64,000 bases of DNA. Source: Rhodospirillales bacterium. Its GTDB lineage: Bacteria > Pseudomonadota > Alphaproteobacteria > ATCC43930 > CGMCC-115725. Shown here piece by piece: positions 49,231 through 57,741 of this stretch (positions are counted from its first letter, which is position 1; every line of letters begins with the position of its first letter). The DNA is taken from contig DAHUYF010000158.1 in assembly GCA_027315365.1 (NCBI GenBank), positions 62,001 to 126,000 on the forward strand, read 5' to 3'. Made by a program: the position numbers and the translations under genes. The notes beneath the pieces are model-generated. The model did no database searches. It worked only from the letters and a program-made list of their open reading frames with translations, and had not been told where the DNA came from.

Positions 49231-49991
49231 GTGCGCTCGAGATAGCGATCCGACGCAAGCTCTATCACCGCGGCGACGCCGAGTTCGAGGCATTGTCGGG
49301 GCTCGACTTCACCGTGCCGGCCGGGCAGTTCGCCTGCGTCCTCGGTCCCTCCGGCTGCGGCAAGACGACCCTGCTGGCGATCGTCGCGGGGCTCGATCAG
49401 GCCTATGACGGCAGTGTTCGCCGCGCGGCGGGCGAGAGCCGGCTCGGCATGGTGTTCCAGACGCCACGGCTCATGCCTTGGCTCAACGTGCGCGAGAATG
49501 TGCGTCTCGCCCTCGCGCCGTCGCCCAGCGCCGAGGGTCGCGCCGAAGAGCTGCTGCGCGAGATGCAGCTGGGAACCCTGCTCGACGCCTATCCGCGACA
49601 GCTTTCCGGCGGGCAGCAGCGCCGGGTGGCGCTGGCGCGCGCCTTCGTCAACGATCCCGACCTGCTGCTGCTCGACGAGCCGTTCCAGGCGCTCGACGCG
49701 CCCACCGCGCAGCATCTGCGGGAGCTGCTGCTGGCGCTGTGGGCGCGGCGCCGGCCGACGATTCTTTTCGTCACCCATGATCTGCGCGAAGCGCTGAGCC
49801 TCGGTGACCGCGTGCTCTTCCTTTCCGCCGGCCCGGGACGGGTGGCGCTCGACCTGCCACTCGACCTGCCGCGGCCGCGCAGCCCGGATGGCGCTGCCGT
49901 CGAGGCATTGCGCAAGCGGCTGCTGGAGAGCTATCCCGACCTGCTGCGCGGCCTTGCCGCCGTGTCTGCGACAGCGGAGAGCGCGGCATGA
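49227..49991 (+). CDS. ABC importer ATPase (nitrate/taurine type)
   Basis: 254 aa; ATG 49227 overlaps the permease stop (ATGA). Walker A GPSGCGKTTLL, Q-loop VFQTPRLMPW, signature LSGGQQRRVALARA, Walker B LLLLDEPF and the switch His in FVTHDLREA are all intact. It energises the importer. Its end is separated from pqqB by 112 bases that hold no convincing gene. Confidence 0.93.
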   Translation: MSALEIAIRRKLYHRGDAEFEALSGLDFTVPAGQFACVLGPSGCGKTTLLAIVAGLDQAYDGSVRRAAGESRLGMVFQTPRLMPWLNVRENVRLALAPSPSAEGRAEELLREMQLGTLLDAYPRQLSGGQQRRVALARAFVNDPDLLLLDEPFQALDAPTAQHLRELLLALWARRRPTILFVTHDLREALSLGDRVLFLSAGPGRVALDLPLDLPRPRSPDGAAVEALRKRLLESYPDLLRGLAAVSATAESAA

Positions 49992-50103
49992 GCGCGGGAC
50001 GGATCGCCCGCGGCGTCCGGCTTTTGCAGGACGCTACCCGGGGCTATGATCCGCGGTGCGCCCTTTAGCGCCGCCCAGCGGCGGCGCCGGCTTGAGGATC
50101 AGG

Positions 50104-51027
50104 ATGAAGCTCATCGTGCTCGGTGCCGCCGCCGGCGGCGGTTTCCCGCAGTGGAACTGCAATTGCGATACCTGCCGGCGTGGCTGGAACGGTGCCGCGC
50201 CCGCGCAAACACAGGCCTCGGTCGCGGTGAGCGCCGACGGCGCGCGCTGGGTGCTGCTCAATGCGTCCCCCGATCTGCGCGCGCAGATCCTGGCGACGCC
50301 GGCGCTGCATCCGCGTCGGGCGGGCCGCGACAGCCCGATTGCCGGGGCGGTGCTGACCAACGGCGATGTCGACGCCGTGGCGGGGCTGCTGACCCTGCGT
50401 GAGAGCTGGCCGCTGGCGCTTTATGCGACGCCGCGCGTGCTCGACGTCGTCCGGGCCAACAGCATCTTTAATGTTCTCGCCGACGAGCATGTCGCGCGCC
50501 GGCCGATGCAGCCGGGTGCGGCGGTCGAGCTTGCCGCCAAGGACGGCACGCCGCTCGGCCTCAAGGTCGAACCTTTCACCGTGCCGGGAAAGGTGGCGCT
50601 CTATCTCGAGGACGCCGCGATCGAGCAGCGCTTGGCGCAACGCTCGGAGGACACGATCGGGTTGATGATTTCGGAGCCCGCGAGCGGCAAGCGCTTCTAC
50701 TATGTGCCGGGCTGCGCGGCGCTCGACGACGAGCTCGCGGCACGGCTCAGGGACGCGCCGCTGCTGTTCTTCGACGGAACCCTATGGCAGGACGATGAGA
50801 TGATCCGGGCCGGCCTTGGCACCAAGACCGGGCGGCGCATGGGGCATCTCAGCCTGTCCGGTGCTGCCGGCTCGATGGCCGCGCTGGCGGCGCTCGGGGT
50901 GAAGCGCAAGCTCTTCATCCACATCAACAACACCAACCCCATCCTCTGTCCGGGCTCGGCCGAACGGCGGGCCGCCGAGGCGGCTGGCTGGGAAGTGGCG
51001 CGCGACGGGCTCGAACTCGAGCTCTGA
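50104..51027 (+). CDS. pqqB: PQQ biosynthesis protein PqqB (metallo-beta-lactamase fold)
   Basis: 307 aa. ATG 50104 (MKLIVLGAAAGGGFPQWNCN) is preceded by GAGGATCAGG. The zinc-site cysteines NCDTCRRGW, and the C-terminal FIHINNTNPILCPGS, identify PqqB, which hydroxylates the Glu-Tyr intermediate before PqqC acts. In the metal-binding loop the sequence is LTNGDVDAVAGLL; family members usually have an Asp-His pair here, so the His appears replaced by Ala156-type residue, which may affect metal binding. The gene is 9 kb from pqqACDE on the opposite strand, at the end of the ABC importer genes. Confidence 0.95.
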   Translation: MKLIVLGAAAGGGFPQWNCNCDTCRRGWNGAAPAQTQASVAVSADGARWVLLNASPDLRAQILATPALHPRRAGRDSPIAGAVLTNGDVDAVAGLLTLRESWPLALYATPRVLDVVRANSIFNVLADEHVARRPMQPGAAVELAAKDGTPLGLKVEPFTVPGKVALYLEDAAIEQRLAQRSEDTIGLMISEPASGKRFYYVPGCAALDDELAARLRDAPLLFFDGTLWQDDEMIRAGLGTKTGRRMGHLSLSGAAGSMAALAALGVKRKLFIHINNTNPILCPGSAERRAAEAAGWEVARDGLELEL

Positions 51028-51038
51028 GAGTGGATCAT

Positions 51039-52340
51039 ATGACTCTGCCGCGTCTTCCCCCGCCACGGCGCCGGCCGTGGCTGCCGCTCGCCCTGGTCTT
51101 GGCAATCGCCGGCGGCGCGGCCTCGGCGGCTGAGCCCGTGCTCACCGGCGACGCAGCTTATGGCGGCTGGAGCAAGGATGCGCCCGGCGTCACCCGCCAT
51201 CTCACGCCGGCAGACCTGCCGCCGCCTTATGCCACGCGCAGCGTCGCGGGCGGCGCGTCCTTGGCAGCCCGCCCGGACGGGGCGCGGCCGAAGGCGCCGC
51301 CCGGCTTCACCGTCGAGGCCTTCGCCACCGGCCTTGCTGCGCCGCGGCTGCTGCGTACCGCGCCCGACGGCGAGGTCTTCGTGGCCGAGACGGGGCAGGG
51401 CGTCATCGCGACCCTGCACGACAACGGGCGGGGCAGGCCGGCCGCGATCCGAACCTATGCCCAGGGGCTGGATGAGCCTTTCGGCCTCGCCTTCTATCCG
51501 CCGGGGCCGGAGCCGCATTGGCTCTATGTCGGCACGGTGGGCGCCGTGCTGCGCTTCCCCTATCGCAACGGCGATGCTGTGGCCCGCGGTCCGGCCGAAA
51601 CCATCGTGCCGCGCCTGCCCGTCGGCGGGCATCAGACGCGCGATGTCGTATTCTCGCAGGACGGGCGCAAGCTGCTCGTCTCCCTCGGCTCGCAGTCGAA
51701 CGACCAGGAGGGCGGCAGCGACGAGAGCTGGCGTGCCGACATTCTCGAATTCGACCCGGACGGCAAGGCCATGCGCCGCTTCGCCGGGGGCATCCGCAAC
51801 CCGGTCGGGCTGGCGATCCATCCCCTTACCGGCGATCTCTGGGCGGCGGTCAACGAACGCGACGGCCTCGGCGACAATCTGCCACCGGACTACGTCACGC
51901 GTGTGCGCGAGGGCGCCTTCTACGGCTGGCCCTGGTTCTATATCGGCGGTCACCAGGATCCCCGGCATCGGGGCGAGCATCCCGACCTCGCGCCGCACGT
52001 CGCCGTGCCGGACGTGCTGATCCAGCCGCATTCGGCGCCGCTGCAGCTCGCGATCTACACCGGCACGCAATTTCCGGCCGAATACCGCGGCGACGTCTTC
52101 GTGGCTTTGCACGGCTCGTGGAATCGCTCGCTTCCCACCGGCTACAAGGTCGTGCGCGTCATGCTGCACGAGGGCAGGCCCACCGGCGCCTACCAGGACT
52201 TCCTCACCGGCTTCGTCACTGCCGACGGCAAGGCCTGGGGCAGGCCGGTGGGGGTCGCGGTCGCCGCCGATGGTTCGCTGCTGGTCAGCGAGGACGCTGG
52301 CGGCACGGTGTGGCGCGTCTCCTATGAGGGCTCGCGCTGA
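51039..52340 (+). CDS. PQQ sugar dehydrogenase-like protein (sorbosone/soluble GDH fold)
   Basis: 433 aa from ATG 51039 (a GTG at 51030 is possible). Signal peptide to about GGAASAAEP. The six-bladed propeller of the sGDH/sorbosone-dehydrogenase family is seen in PPGFTVEAFATGLAAPRLL, GLDEPFGLAFYP, GGHQTRDVVFSQDG, GGIRNPVGLAIHP and FVALHGSWNRSLPTGYKVV. The family uses PQQ or a related cofactor to oxidise aldoses or aldehydes in the periplasm. It starts 11 bases after pqqB, tying it to PQQ. Actual substrate unknown. Confidence 0.88.
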   Translation: MTLPRLPPPRRRPWLPLALVLAIAGGAASAAEPVLTGDAAYGGWSKDAPGVTRHLTPADLPPPYATRSVAGGASLAARPDGARPKAPPGFTVEAFATGLAAPRLLRTAPDGEVFVAETGQGVIATLHDNGRGRPAAIRTYAQGLDEPFGLAFYPPGPEPHWLYVGTVGAVLRFPYRNGDAVARGPAETIVPRLPVGGHQTRDVVFSQDGRKLLVSLGSQSNDQEGGSDESWRADILEFDPDGKAMRRFAGGIRNPVGLAIHPLTGDLWAAVNERDGLGDNLPPDYVTRVREGAFYGWPWFYIGGHQDPRHRGEHPDLAPHVAVPDVLIQPHSAPLQLAIYTGTQFPAEYRGDVFVALHGSWNRSLPTGYKVVRVMLHEGRPTGAYQDFLTGFVTADGKAWGRPVGVAVAADGSLLVSEDAGGTVWRVSYEGSR

Positions 52341-52395
52341 GGCTGGCATCGCCGCAGCCCACCCATTATGGTCGCTCGGTGACAAGGAGAGGACC

Positions 52396-53223
52396 ATGAA
52401 CGATGCCGCGCCGATCGAGCCGCGGCCCGCTTCGACCGTGCTGCTGCTGCGCGACGGTCCCGGTGGAATCGAAGTGTTGATGGTGACCCGCAATGTTGCC
52501 TCCGACTTCGCCTCGGGCGCGCTGGTGTTTCCCGGCGGCCGGGTCGATGCGGCCGATGGCGGGCCGGCGATGCTGTCGTGCTGCCGCGACGTCGCCGGTA
52601 GCGATCCGGGCGCGATGGCGTTTCGCGTCGCTGCGGTGCGCGAGACCTTCGAGGAGGCGCATCTGCTGCTTGGACGGCGCCTGGGCGGCAACCGGCTGCT
52701 CGCCGCGGGGGAAGTCGAGAGGCTCGAAGCCGCTGCGGCCGCACGTCTCGGCCGGCCGCCGCAGTTCGCCGACCTGCTCGACGGCGGCGAGGTGGAGCTT
52801 GCCACCGAGCTGCTGGTGCCCTTTGCGCATTGGATCACGCCGGTCGGTCCGCCCAAACGCTTCGACACGCATTTCTTCCTCGCTCCGGCGCCGGCGGAAC
52901 AGGTGGCGGCGCATGACGGGCGCGAAGCGGTCGAGACCGTGTGGATCTCGCCGCAGCAGGCGATCGCCGAGTCCGAGGCGCGGCGCGTCACCCTGGTTTT
53001 CGCGACGCGGATGAACCTGGCCAAGCTCGGCCGCAGCCGCACGGTGGCGGAAGCGCTCGCCGCGGCGCGGGCCGATACCATCGTCACGGTCTGTCCGGAA
53101 CTTGTCGAGGCGCCCGAGGGCAAGCTTCTGCGCATTCCGGCAGCCGCCGGCTATGGCATCACCGAGATGCCGGCCGGTCTTACGGCGCGGGCCTGGGTTC
53201 CCCGCGGGACCGGGACGACCTGA
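52396..53223 (+). CDS. NUDIX hydrolase, NUDT19/CoA-diphosphatase-like
   Basis: 275 aa. GGAGAGG precedes ATG 52396. The Nudix region is split as in the NUDT19 group: GALVFPGGRVDAADGG, a spacer of about 30 residues, then AAVRETFEEAHLLLG with the metal-binding Glu residues. The last Gly of the consensus box (EExG) is His here. The C-terminal half contains RFDTHFFLAPAPAEQ. It probably hydrolyses a nucleoside diphosphate derivative such as a CoA ester in the cytoplasm. It lies between the sorbosone-dehydrogenase-like gene and the osmoprotectant importer; no functional link is evident. Confidence 0.85.
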   Translation: MNDAAPIEPRPASTVLLLRDGPGGIEVLMVTRNVASDFASGALVFPGGRVDAADGGPAMLSCCRDVAGSDPGAMAFRVAAVRETFEEAHLLLGRRLGGNRLLAAGEVERLEAAAAARLGRPPQFADLLDGGEVELATELLVPFAHWITPVGPPKRFDTHFFLAPAPAEQVAAHDGREAVETVWISPQQAIAESEARRVTLVFATRMNLAKLGRSRTVAEALAAARADTIVTVCPELVEAPEGKLLRIPAAAGYGITEMPAGLTARAWVPRGTGTT

Positions 53224-53226
53224 ACG

Positions 53227-54159
53227 ATGGGGCGGCGCCGAGCGGCCGTCGTTCGTCTTGTCGTCTGCGCTATTCTCGCCCTCGTCCCGACCGCCGGCAG
53301 GCCCGCCGCCCTGGAGCCGGTGCGGGTCGCCTCCAAGCTCGACACCGAGAGCGCGCTACTCGGCGCGATGATCCTGCTGACTCTCGAGGCAAGCGGGATC
53401 AGCACCGTGGACAAGCTGCAGCTCGGTCCGACCAACATCCTGCGCAGCGCCGTCATTGCCGGCGAGATCGACATCTATCCCGAATACACCGGCAATGGCG
53501 CGCTGTTCTATGGCGACGACCGGGATCCCGCCTGGCGCGACTCCCGCGCCGGCTACGACCGGGTGCGCGCACTGGATATGGCGCGGCGCAGGCTGGTCTG
53601 GCTGGCGCCGGCGCCGGCTGATAACAGCTGGGTCGTCGCCGTACCGCGCGCCGTGGCCGCCGCCCATCATCTCGCAACCATGACCGATTTCGCCGCCTGG
53701 GTGCGAGCCGGCGGCGCGGTCCGGCTTGCCGCCTCGGCAGAGTTCGTCGAAAGTCCGGCGGCGCTCCCCGCTTTCGAGCGGAGCTACGACTTCCGACTCG
53801 GGCCGGCCTCGCTCCTGGTGCTGGCAGGTGGCGACACCGCCGTCACGCTGCGCGCGGCGGCGGAGCATATTTCCGGTGTTAACGCGGCGATGGCTTACGG
53901 CACCGACGGGGCGTTGGCGGTGCTCGATCTCGTTGTCCTCGACGATCCTCGCCGGGCGCAGGTGGTCTATGAGCCGGCACCGGTGGTGCGCGCCGCGGTT
54001 CTCGAACGGTATCCGGTGATCCGCGACCGCCTTGCCACGGTGTTCGGCGGGCTCGACGCGGCAAGCCTGCGCCGCCTCAACGCGAGGATCGCCGTCGATG
54101 GCGAAGTCGCGCGGCGGGTGGCCTCCGACTATCTCGACGCCCGCGGCCTGCTGAGATAG
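53227..54159 (+). CDS. Osmoprotectant ABC importer substrate-binding protein (OsmF/YehZ-like)
   Basis: 310 aa. Signal peptide up to about GRPAAL. OpuAC-type domain: PVRVASKLDTESALLGAMIL, GPTNILRSAVIAGEIDIYPE and YTGNGALFYG. The DIYPEYTG motif is diagnostic for quaternary-amine binding proteins of the OsmU/Yeh group. It starts 3 bases after the NUDIX stop and leads a four-gene importer (binding protein, permease, ATPase, permease), the same order as yehZYXW. Confidence 0.9.
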   Translation: MGRRRAAVVRLVVCAILALVPTAGRPAALEPVRVASKLDTESALLGAMILLTLEASGISTVDKLQLGPTNILRSAVIAGEIDIYPEYTGNGALFYGDDRDPAWRDSRAGYDRVRALDMARRRLVWLAPAPADNSWVVAVPRAVAAAHHLATMTDFAAWVRAGGAVRLAASAEFVESPAALPAFERSYDFRLGPASLLVLAGGDTAVTLRAAAEHISGVNAAMAYGTDGALAVLDLVVLDDPRRAQVVYEPAPVVRAAVLERYPVIRDRLATVFGGLDAASLRRLNARIAVDGEVARRVASDYLDARGLLR

Positions 54160-54163
54160 GGCG

Positions 54164-55315
54164 ATGGTGCGCAACCGCATCCTCCTGGTCCTGGTCGTGA
54201 CGGGTCTGCTTGCCTCGTCCAGCCTCGCCTTCCTGACCGTCGCGCCCAACCGCCTGGTCTCCGGCGTACCGATCGGCTTCGGCAGAGTGCTGCACGGCTG
54301 GTCGCTGGTCGTTCTTGTGCCCGGGTTCGTGCTCGCGCTCGCCGCCTTTCTGCCGCAGCGACCCGTCCTGCAAGCTGGCATTGCGGCGGCGGCGGCGGGC
54401 TTCCTGCTGCTGCTGCTCGGCCTCGCCGGGAGCGCAGCGGCGCTGCTGGCGCAGACCGTGCCGCCGGTCGCTCGGATCTCGCTGGGCGGTGCCTTCTGGG
54501 TGCTGCTGGCGGCCGCGGCGTTGGCGCTGAGTGACGGGCTGCGCCGTCTCGCCCTGCCGCGATGGGCGCTGACGCTGGCGGCGGCGGCACTGCTGGGCGC
54601 GGTCGGCGTGATGCTGCTTTCGGGCACGCTCGACGCGCTGGCGATCCACCGGGAATATGCAGCGCGGCGGACGATGTTCGCCGCCGCCATCCTCCGCCAC
54701 GTCGCCATGGTCGTCCTCGCCCTGCTGCCCGCGACGCTGCTGGGCGTGCCCATGGGCGCGCTGGCACGCCGGCGGCCGGGGGTGTCGGCCTCGCTGTTCC
54801 CGCTGCTCAACATCGTCCAGACGATCCCCTCGATCGCGCTCTTCGGTTTGCTGCTGGCGCCGCTGTCGGGGCTGGCCGGTCTGTTTCCCGCACTTGCCCG
54901 TCTCGGGCTCGGCGGCATCGGCATCCTGCCGGCGGTGATCGCGTTGGTTCTCTATGCGCTGCTGCCGGTGACGCGCAACACCGCCGAGGGCCTTGCCGCC
55001 GTCTCGCCGGCGGTGCTCGAGGCGGGGCGCGGACTCGGCATGACGCAACCGCAGCTGTTCTGGCGCGTCGAACTGCCGCTGGCACTGCCGATGATCCTGT
55101 CCGGCCTGCGCATCGCCACCTTGCAGGCGATCGGTCTTGCCGCGGTGGCGGCACTCATCGGCGCGGGCGGGCTCGGCGCTATCATGTTCCAGGGCCTGTT
55201 TGCCGATGCGCTCGATCTCGTGCTGCTCGGCGTGCTGCCCATCGCGCTGCTGGCGCTCGCGGCCAACGCGCTGTTCGATCTCGGCATCGGCCACCTCCGG
55301 CGGGTGCCGCGATGA
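54164..55315 (+). CDS. Osmoprotectant ABC importer permease 1 (YehY-like)
   Basis: 383 aa. An N-terminal extension with several extra membrane helices (residues 1-170) precedes the permease core, as in YehY. The core has ATLLGVPMGALARRRPG, NIVQTIPSIALFGLLLAPL and the EAA-type loop VLEAGRGLGMTQPQLFWRVE. It forms half of the inner-membrane channel. Its stop overlaps the ATPase start. Confidence 0.9.
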   Translation: MVRNRILLVLVVTGLLASSSLAFLTVAPNRLVSGVPIGFGRVLHGWSLVVLVPGFVLALAAFLPQRPVLQAGIAAAAAGFLLLLLGLAGSAAALLAQTVPPVARISLGGAFWVLLAAAALALSDGLRRLALPRWALTLAAAALLGAVGVMLLSGTLDALAIHREYAARRTMFAAAILRHVAMVVLALLPATLLGVPMGALARRRPGVSASLFPLLNIVQTIPSIALFGLLLAPLSGLAGLFPALARLGLGGIGILPAVIALVLYALLPVTRNTAEGLAAVSPAVLEAGRGLGMTQPQLFWRVELPLALPMILSGLRIATLQAIGLAAVAALIGAGGLGAIMFQGLFADALDLVLLGVLPIALLALAANALFDLGIGHLRRVPR

Positions 55316-56238
55316 TCGAGATCGAGCACGTGACGCAGCGCTACGGCGCGTCGGTCGCCGTCGACGATCTGTCGCTGGAGATCGCCGCCGGCGAGTTCTG
55401 CGTCATCATCGGCACCTCCGGGGCCGGCAAATCGACGGTGCTCAGGATGATCAATCAGCTGGCGCGCCAGTCGTCAGGAGCGATCCGCATCGACGGCGAG
55501 GATGTCAGCCGCCTGCCGCTGGCGCAGCTTCGCCGCCGCATCGGCTATGTCATCCAGTCGATCGGCCTGTTTCCCCATTGGACGGTGGCGCGCAACGTCG
55601 GCGCGGTCCCGGAGCTGCTGGGCTGGCCCAAGGCCAGGACGCGCGCCCGCGCTGCCGAGCTTCTGGCCGCGCTGAAACTGGCGCCGGGCGCCTTTCTCGA
55701 CCGCTACCCGCACGAGCTGTCGATCGGTCAGCAGCAGCGCGTCGGCATCGCGCGGGCGCTGGCGGCGGATCCGGACATTCTGCTGATGGACGAGCCATTC
55801 GGCGCCCTTGACCCGATCACCCGCCAGGCGCTGCAGGCGGAGATCGCCGAGATTCAACGCTCGAACCGCAAGACCGTGGTTTTCGTCACCCACGACATGG
55901 ATGAGGCGCTTCGCCTTGCCTCGCGCATCGCGGTGATGGATCAGGGGCAGCTGGTGCAGGCGGCGACGCCGCTCGAGCTTCTGAGCGCGCCGGCCAACGA
56001 CTTCGTACGCGATCTCGTCGGCCGCGATGATCTCGGCCTCAAGCTGCTCGGGCTCGCGGCGGTCGAAAGGCGGATGCGTCCCGGCGAGCCGGCGCCGGGG
56101 CCGCCGCTTGCCGCCGGCGCCAGCCTGCGCGAGGCGCTGTCGCGGATGGTGGCGGAAGGGTGCGACAGGCTCGCCGTCGTCGACGCCGAGGGTCGGCCGC
56201 TCGGCGCGATCCATCTCGCGGACCTGCTGCGGCGATGA
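55312..56238 (+). CDS. Osmoprotectant ABC importer ATPase (YehX/OpuCA-like)
   Basis: 308 aa from ATG 55312 (overlaps the permease stop). Walker [13 protein letters not shown]-loop [14 protein letters not shown], signature [14 protein letters not shown] (Ile in place of Gly at the second Gly), Walker B ILLMDEPF and the switch His in FVTHDMDEA. The IGYVIQ segment and Gln pattern are typical of the ProV/OpuCA branch. The C-terminal 50 residues ([21 protein letters not shown]) look like a single CBS half, a possible ionic-strength sensor. Confidence 0.93.
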   Translation: MIEIEHVTQRYGASVAVDDLSLEIAAGEFCVIIGTSGAGKSTVLRMINQLARQSSGAIRIDGEDVSRLPLAQLRRRIGYVIQSIGLFPHWTVARNVGAVPELLGWPKARTRARAAELLAALKLAPGAFLDRYPHELSIGQQQRVGIARALAADPDILLMDEPFGALDPITRQALQAEIAEIQRSNRKTVVFVTHDMDEALRLASRIAVMDQGQLVQAATPLELLSAPANDFVRDLVGRDDLGLKLLGLAAVERRMRPGEPAPGPPLAAGASLREALSRMVAEGCDRLAVVDAEGRPLGAIHLADLLRR

Positions 56239-56984
56239 CCATGCGGCTGCGCGATCCCCTGCTCTGGGCGAGCCTGGCGCTGACGGCGCTGGCGGCGCTG
56301 ATGCCGCACTCGAAACCGCTCTTCGCCGCGCTTTTTCCCGGCCTCGCGCGGCCGCTCTTCGAGCTTGACGGCTGCGCCGATCTCCTCGCCGGCCATCTGC
56401 TGCTGGTCGGCGCATCGAGCGGAGCTGCGATCCTGCTCGGCGTCGGCGCCGCCATCTTCGTGACGCGGCCCGCCGGCGCCGAGTTCCGCAGCCTCGTGGC
56501 GACGATCGTCGCGATCGGCCAGACCTTTCCGCCGGTGGCGGTGCTGGCGGTGGCGGTGCCGGTGATAGGCTTCGGCTTCTATCCCGCCTTCATCGCCCTG
56601 CTGCTTTATGGCCTGCTGCCGATCGTCGACACCGCCATCGCCGGGCTGGACGCCGTGCCGGCGACGCTGCGCGACGCGGCGCGCGGCATGGGGATGAGCG
56701 AGGGAGCGATCCTGCGCAAGGTCGAACTGCCGCTGGCGGCTCCGGCGATCATCGGCGGCATTCGCATCTCGGTGATCATCAATGTCGGCACCGCGACGGT
56801 GGCCTCGACGGTGGGCGCGCGGACACTCGGCCTGCCGATCATCATCGGCCTCGACGCGGCCAATCCCGCCTATATCCTGCAGGGAGCCATCCCGGTGGCG
56901 CTGCTGGCGATCGTGCTCGATCTCGCTTTCGGCCGGCTGTTGACGGCGCTGCAGCGCCGGCGTCATTCCAGGCCCGGCGGGTGA
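56235..56984 (+). CDS. Osmoprotectant ABC importer permease 2 (YehW-like)
   Basis: 249 aa; ATG 56235 overlaps the ATPase stop. Six membrane helices are predicted. The core has [20 protein letters not shown] and the coupling loop [20 protein letters not shown] with [15 protein letters not shown]. It completes the importer. The last 22 bases overlap the convergent lipoprotein gene. Confidence 0.92.
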   Translation: MTMRLRDPLLWASLALTALAALMPHSKPLFAALFPGLARPLFELDGCADLLAGHLLLVGASSGAAILLGVGAAIFVTRPAGAEFRSLVATIVAIGQTFPPVAVLAVAVPVIGFGFYPAFIALLLYGLLPIVDTAIAGLDAVPATLRDAARGMGMSEGAILRKVELPLAAPAIIGGIRISVIINVGTATVASTVGARTLGLPIIIGLDAANPAYILQGAIPVALLAIVLDLAFGRLLTALQRRRHSRPGG

Positions 56985-57352
56985 GCGTCCACGTTGGGCG
57001 GCCGAGTGACCCGTGGGGGTGGGATCGAACTGCCCTCGCCGACCGACGTCTCCACCCGCGTGTAGCCGAACGAATGCAGGCAGACATAGACCTCCGGATT
57101 GCTCATCAGCCCATAAGCCGAGGAATCCTCGATCTGCCAGTTTTGCTGCACCCATCCCTCGCTGCCGAGCGGGTACGGCGTCTGCTGCGCATACACGCGG
57201 TCTGCCATTTCGTTGCCGCAGGCAAGCAGCGCGGATCGCATCTCCCGCGGCCCGACAGGCGTTCCGTCGGACTTCTGCCAAACCGAGGCCGTCTGCTGAT
57301 TGGCCGCACAAGCGCCGACCACAAACAGGACTAAGAGGCCGAGCCAGCGCAT
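56963..57352 (-). CDS. Small putative lipoprotein, 129 aa
   Basis: ATG 57352 begins a type II signal peptide ([19 protein letters not shown]) with lipobox VGAC, so the mature N-terminal Cys would be lipidated. The mature part has two further Cys residues (LLACGNEM and [14 protein letters not shown]) that could form a disulfide and ends in a Pro-rich tail ([13 protein letters not shown]). I do not recognise a family. It is convergent with the osmoprotectant importer and overlaps it by 22 bases. Confidence 0.7.
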   Translation of the reverse strand: MRWLGLLVLFVVGACAANQQTASVWQKSDGTPVGPREMRSALLACGNEMADRVYAQQTPYPLGSEGWVQQNWQIEDSSAYGLMSNPEVYVCLHSFGYTRVETSVGEGSSIPPPRVTRPPNVDAHPPGLE

Positions 57353-57741
57353 GAAAAGCTCCGTCGACGACCGGGACATAAACCTCGACGCGAAGAAGAG
57401 GTTCCGGTCGGCGGAGATCGCGTTTCACCGCGGACGTCGGCGGGTGGCTTTGGGCCGGAGGCATAATCGCATGACGGATCCGCGGGTGGTTTGCGTCCCG
57501 CGCGGCAACGCCCCGTCATGCGAGACGGGCATTGACATCCTCGGCGTCGCAGGGATGGCCGACGAGCGGCGATGAAGAGAGAGATCGCTGGCCAAACAGG
57601 GCTGAGAAGATATCATCTGGAACGGGAGCTTTCTCCGCCTTACGGACTCTCAAGGCGGATGGCCTGACCGGCGCCTCAGGATGTTGTGGTCGGGCCCGGA
57701 GAATGGGGTTTATCGGGCAATGCGGGACCTCGGTCCGGGGC
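57353..57741. other. Non-coding stretch before the nucleotidyltransferase gene
   Basis: About 390 bases with no gene I can support on either strand. GC and codon pattern in the open frames are not gene-like, and no hairpin or clear promoter was found. The nucleotidyltransferase frame is open through part of it, so its start may be earlier than I chose (see next entry). Confidence 0.4.

Noticed and set aside
49988-50068. 26-codon open frame overlapping the ABC ATPase stop (ATGA) and ending before pqqB
   Set aside because: The overlap looks attractive but the peptide is basic and featureless, and no RBS of its own is seen.
57532-57741. Upstream extension of the nucleotidyltransferase by 70 codons
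   Set aside because: The extra segment has no conserved features and a composition unlike the protein core; an intermediate ATG at 57703 remains possible.
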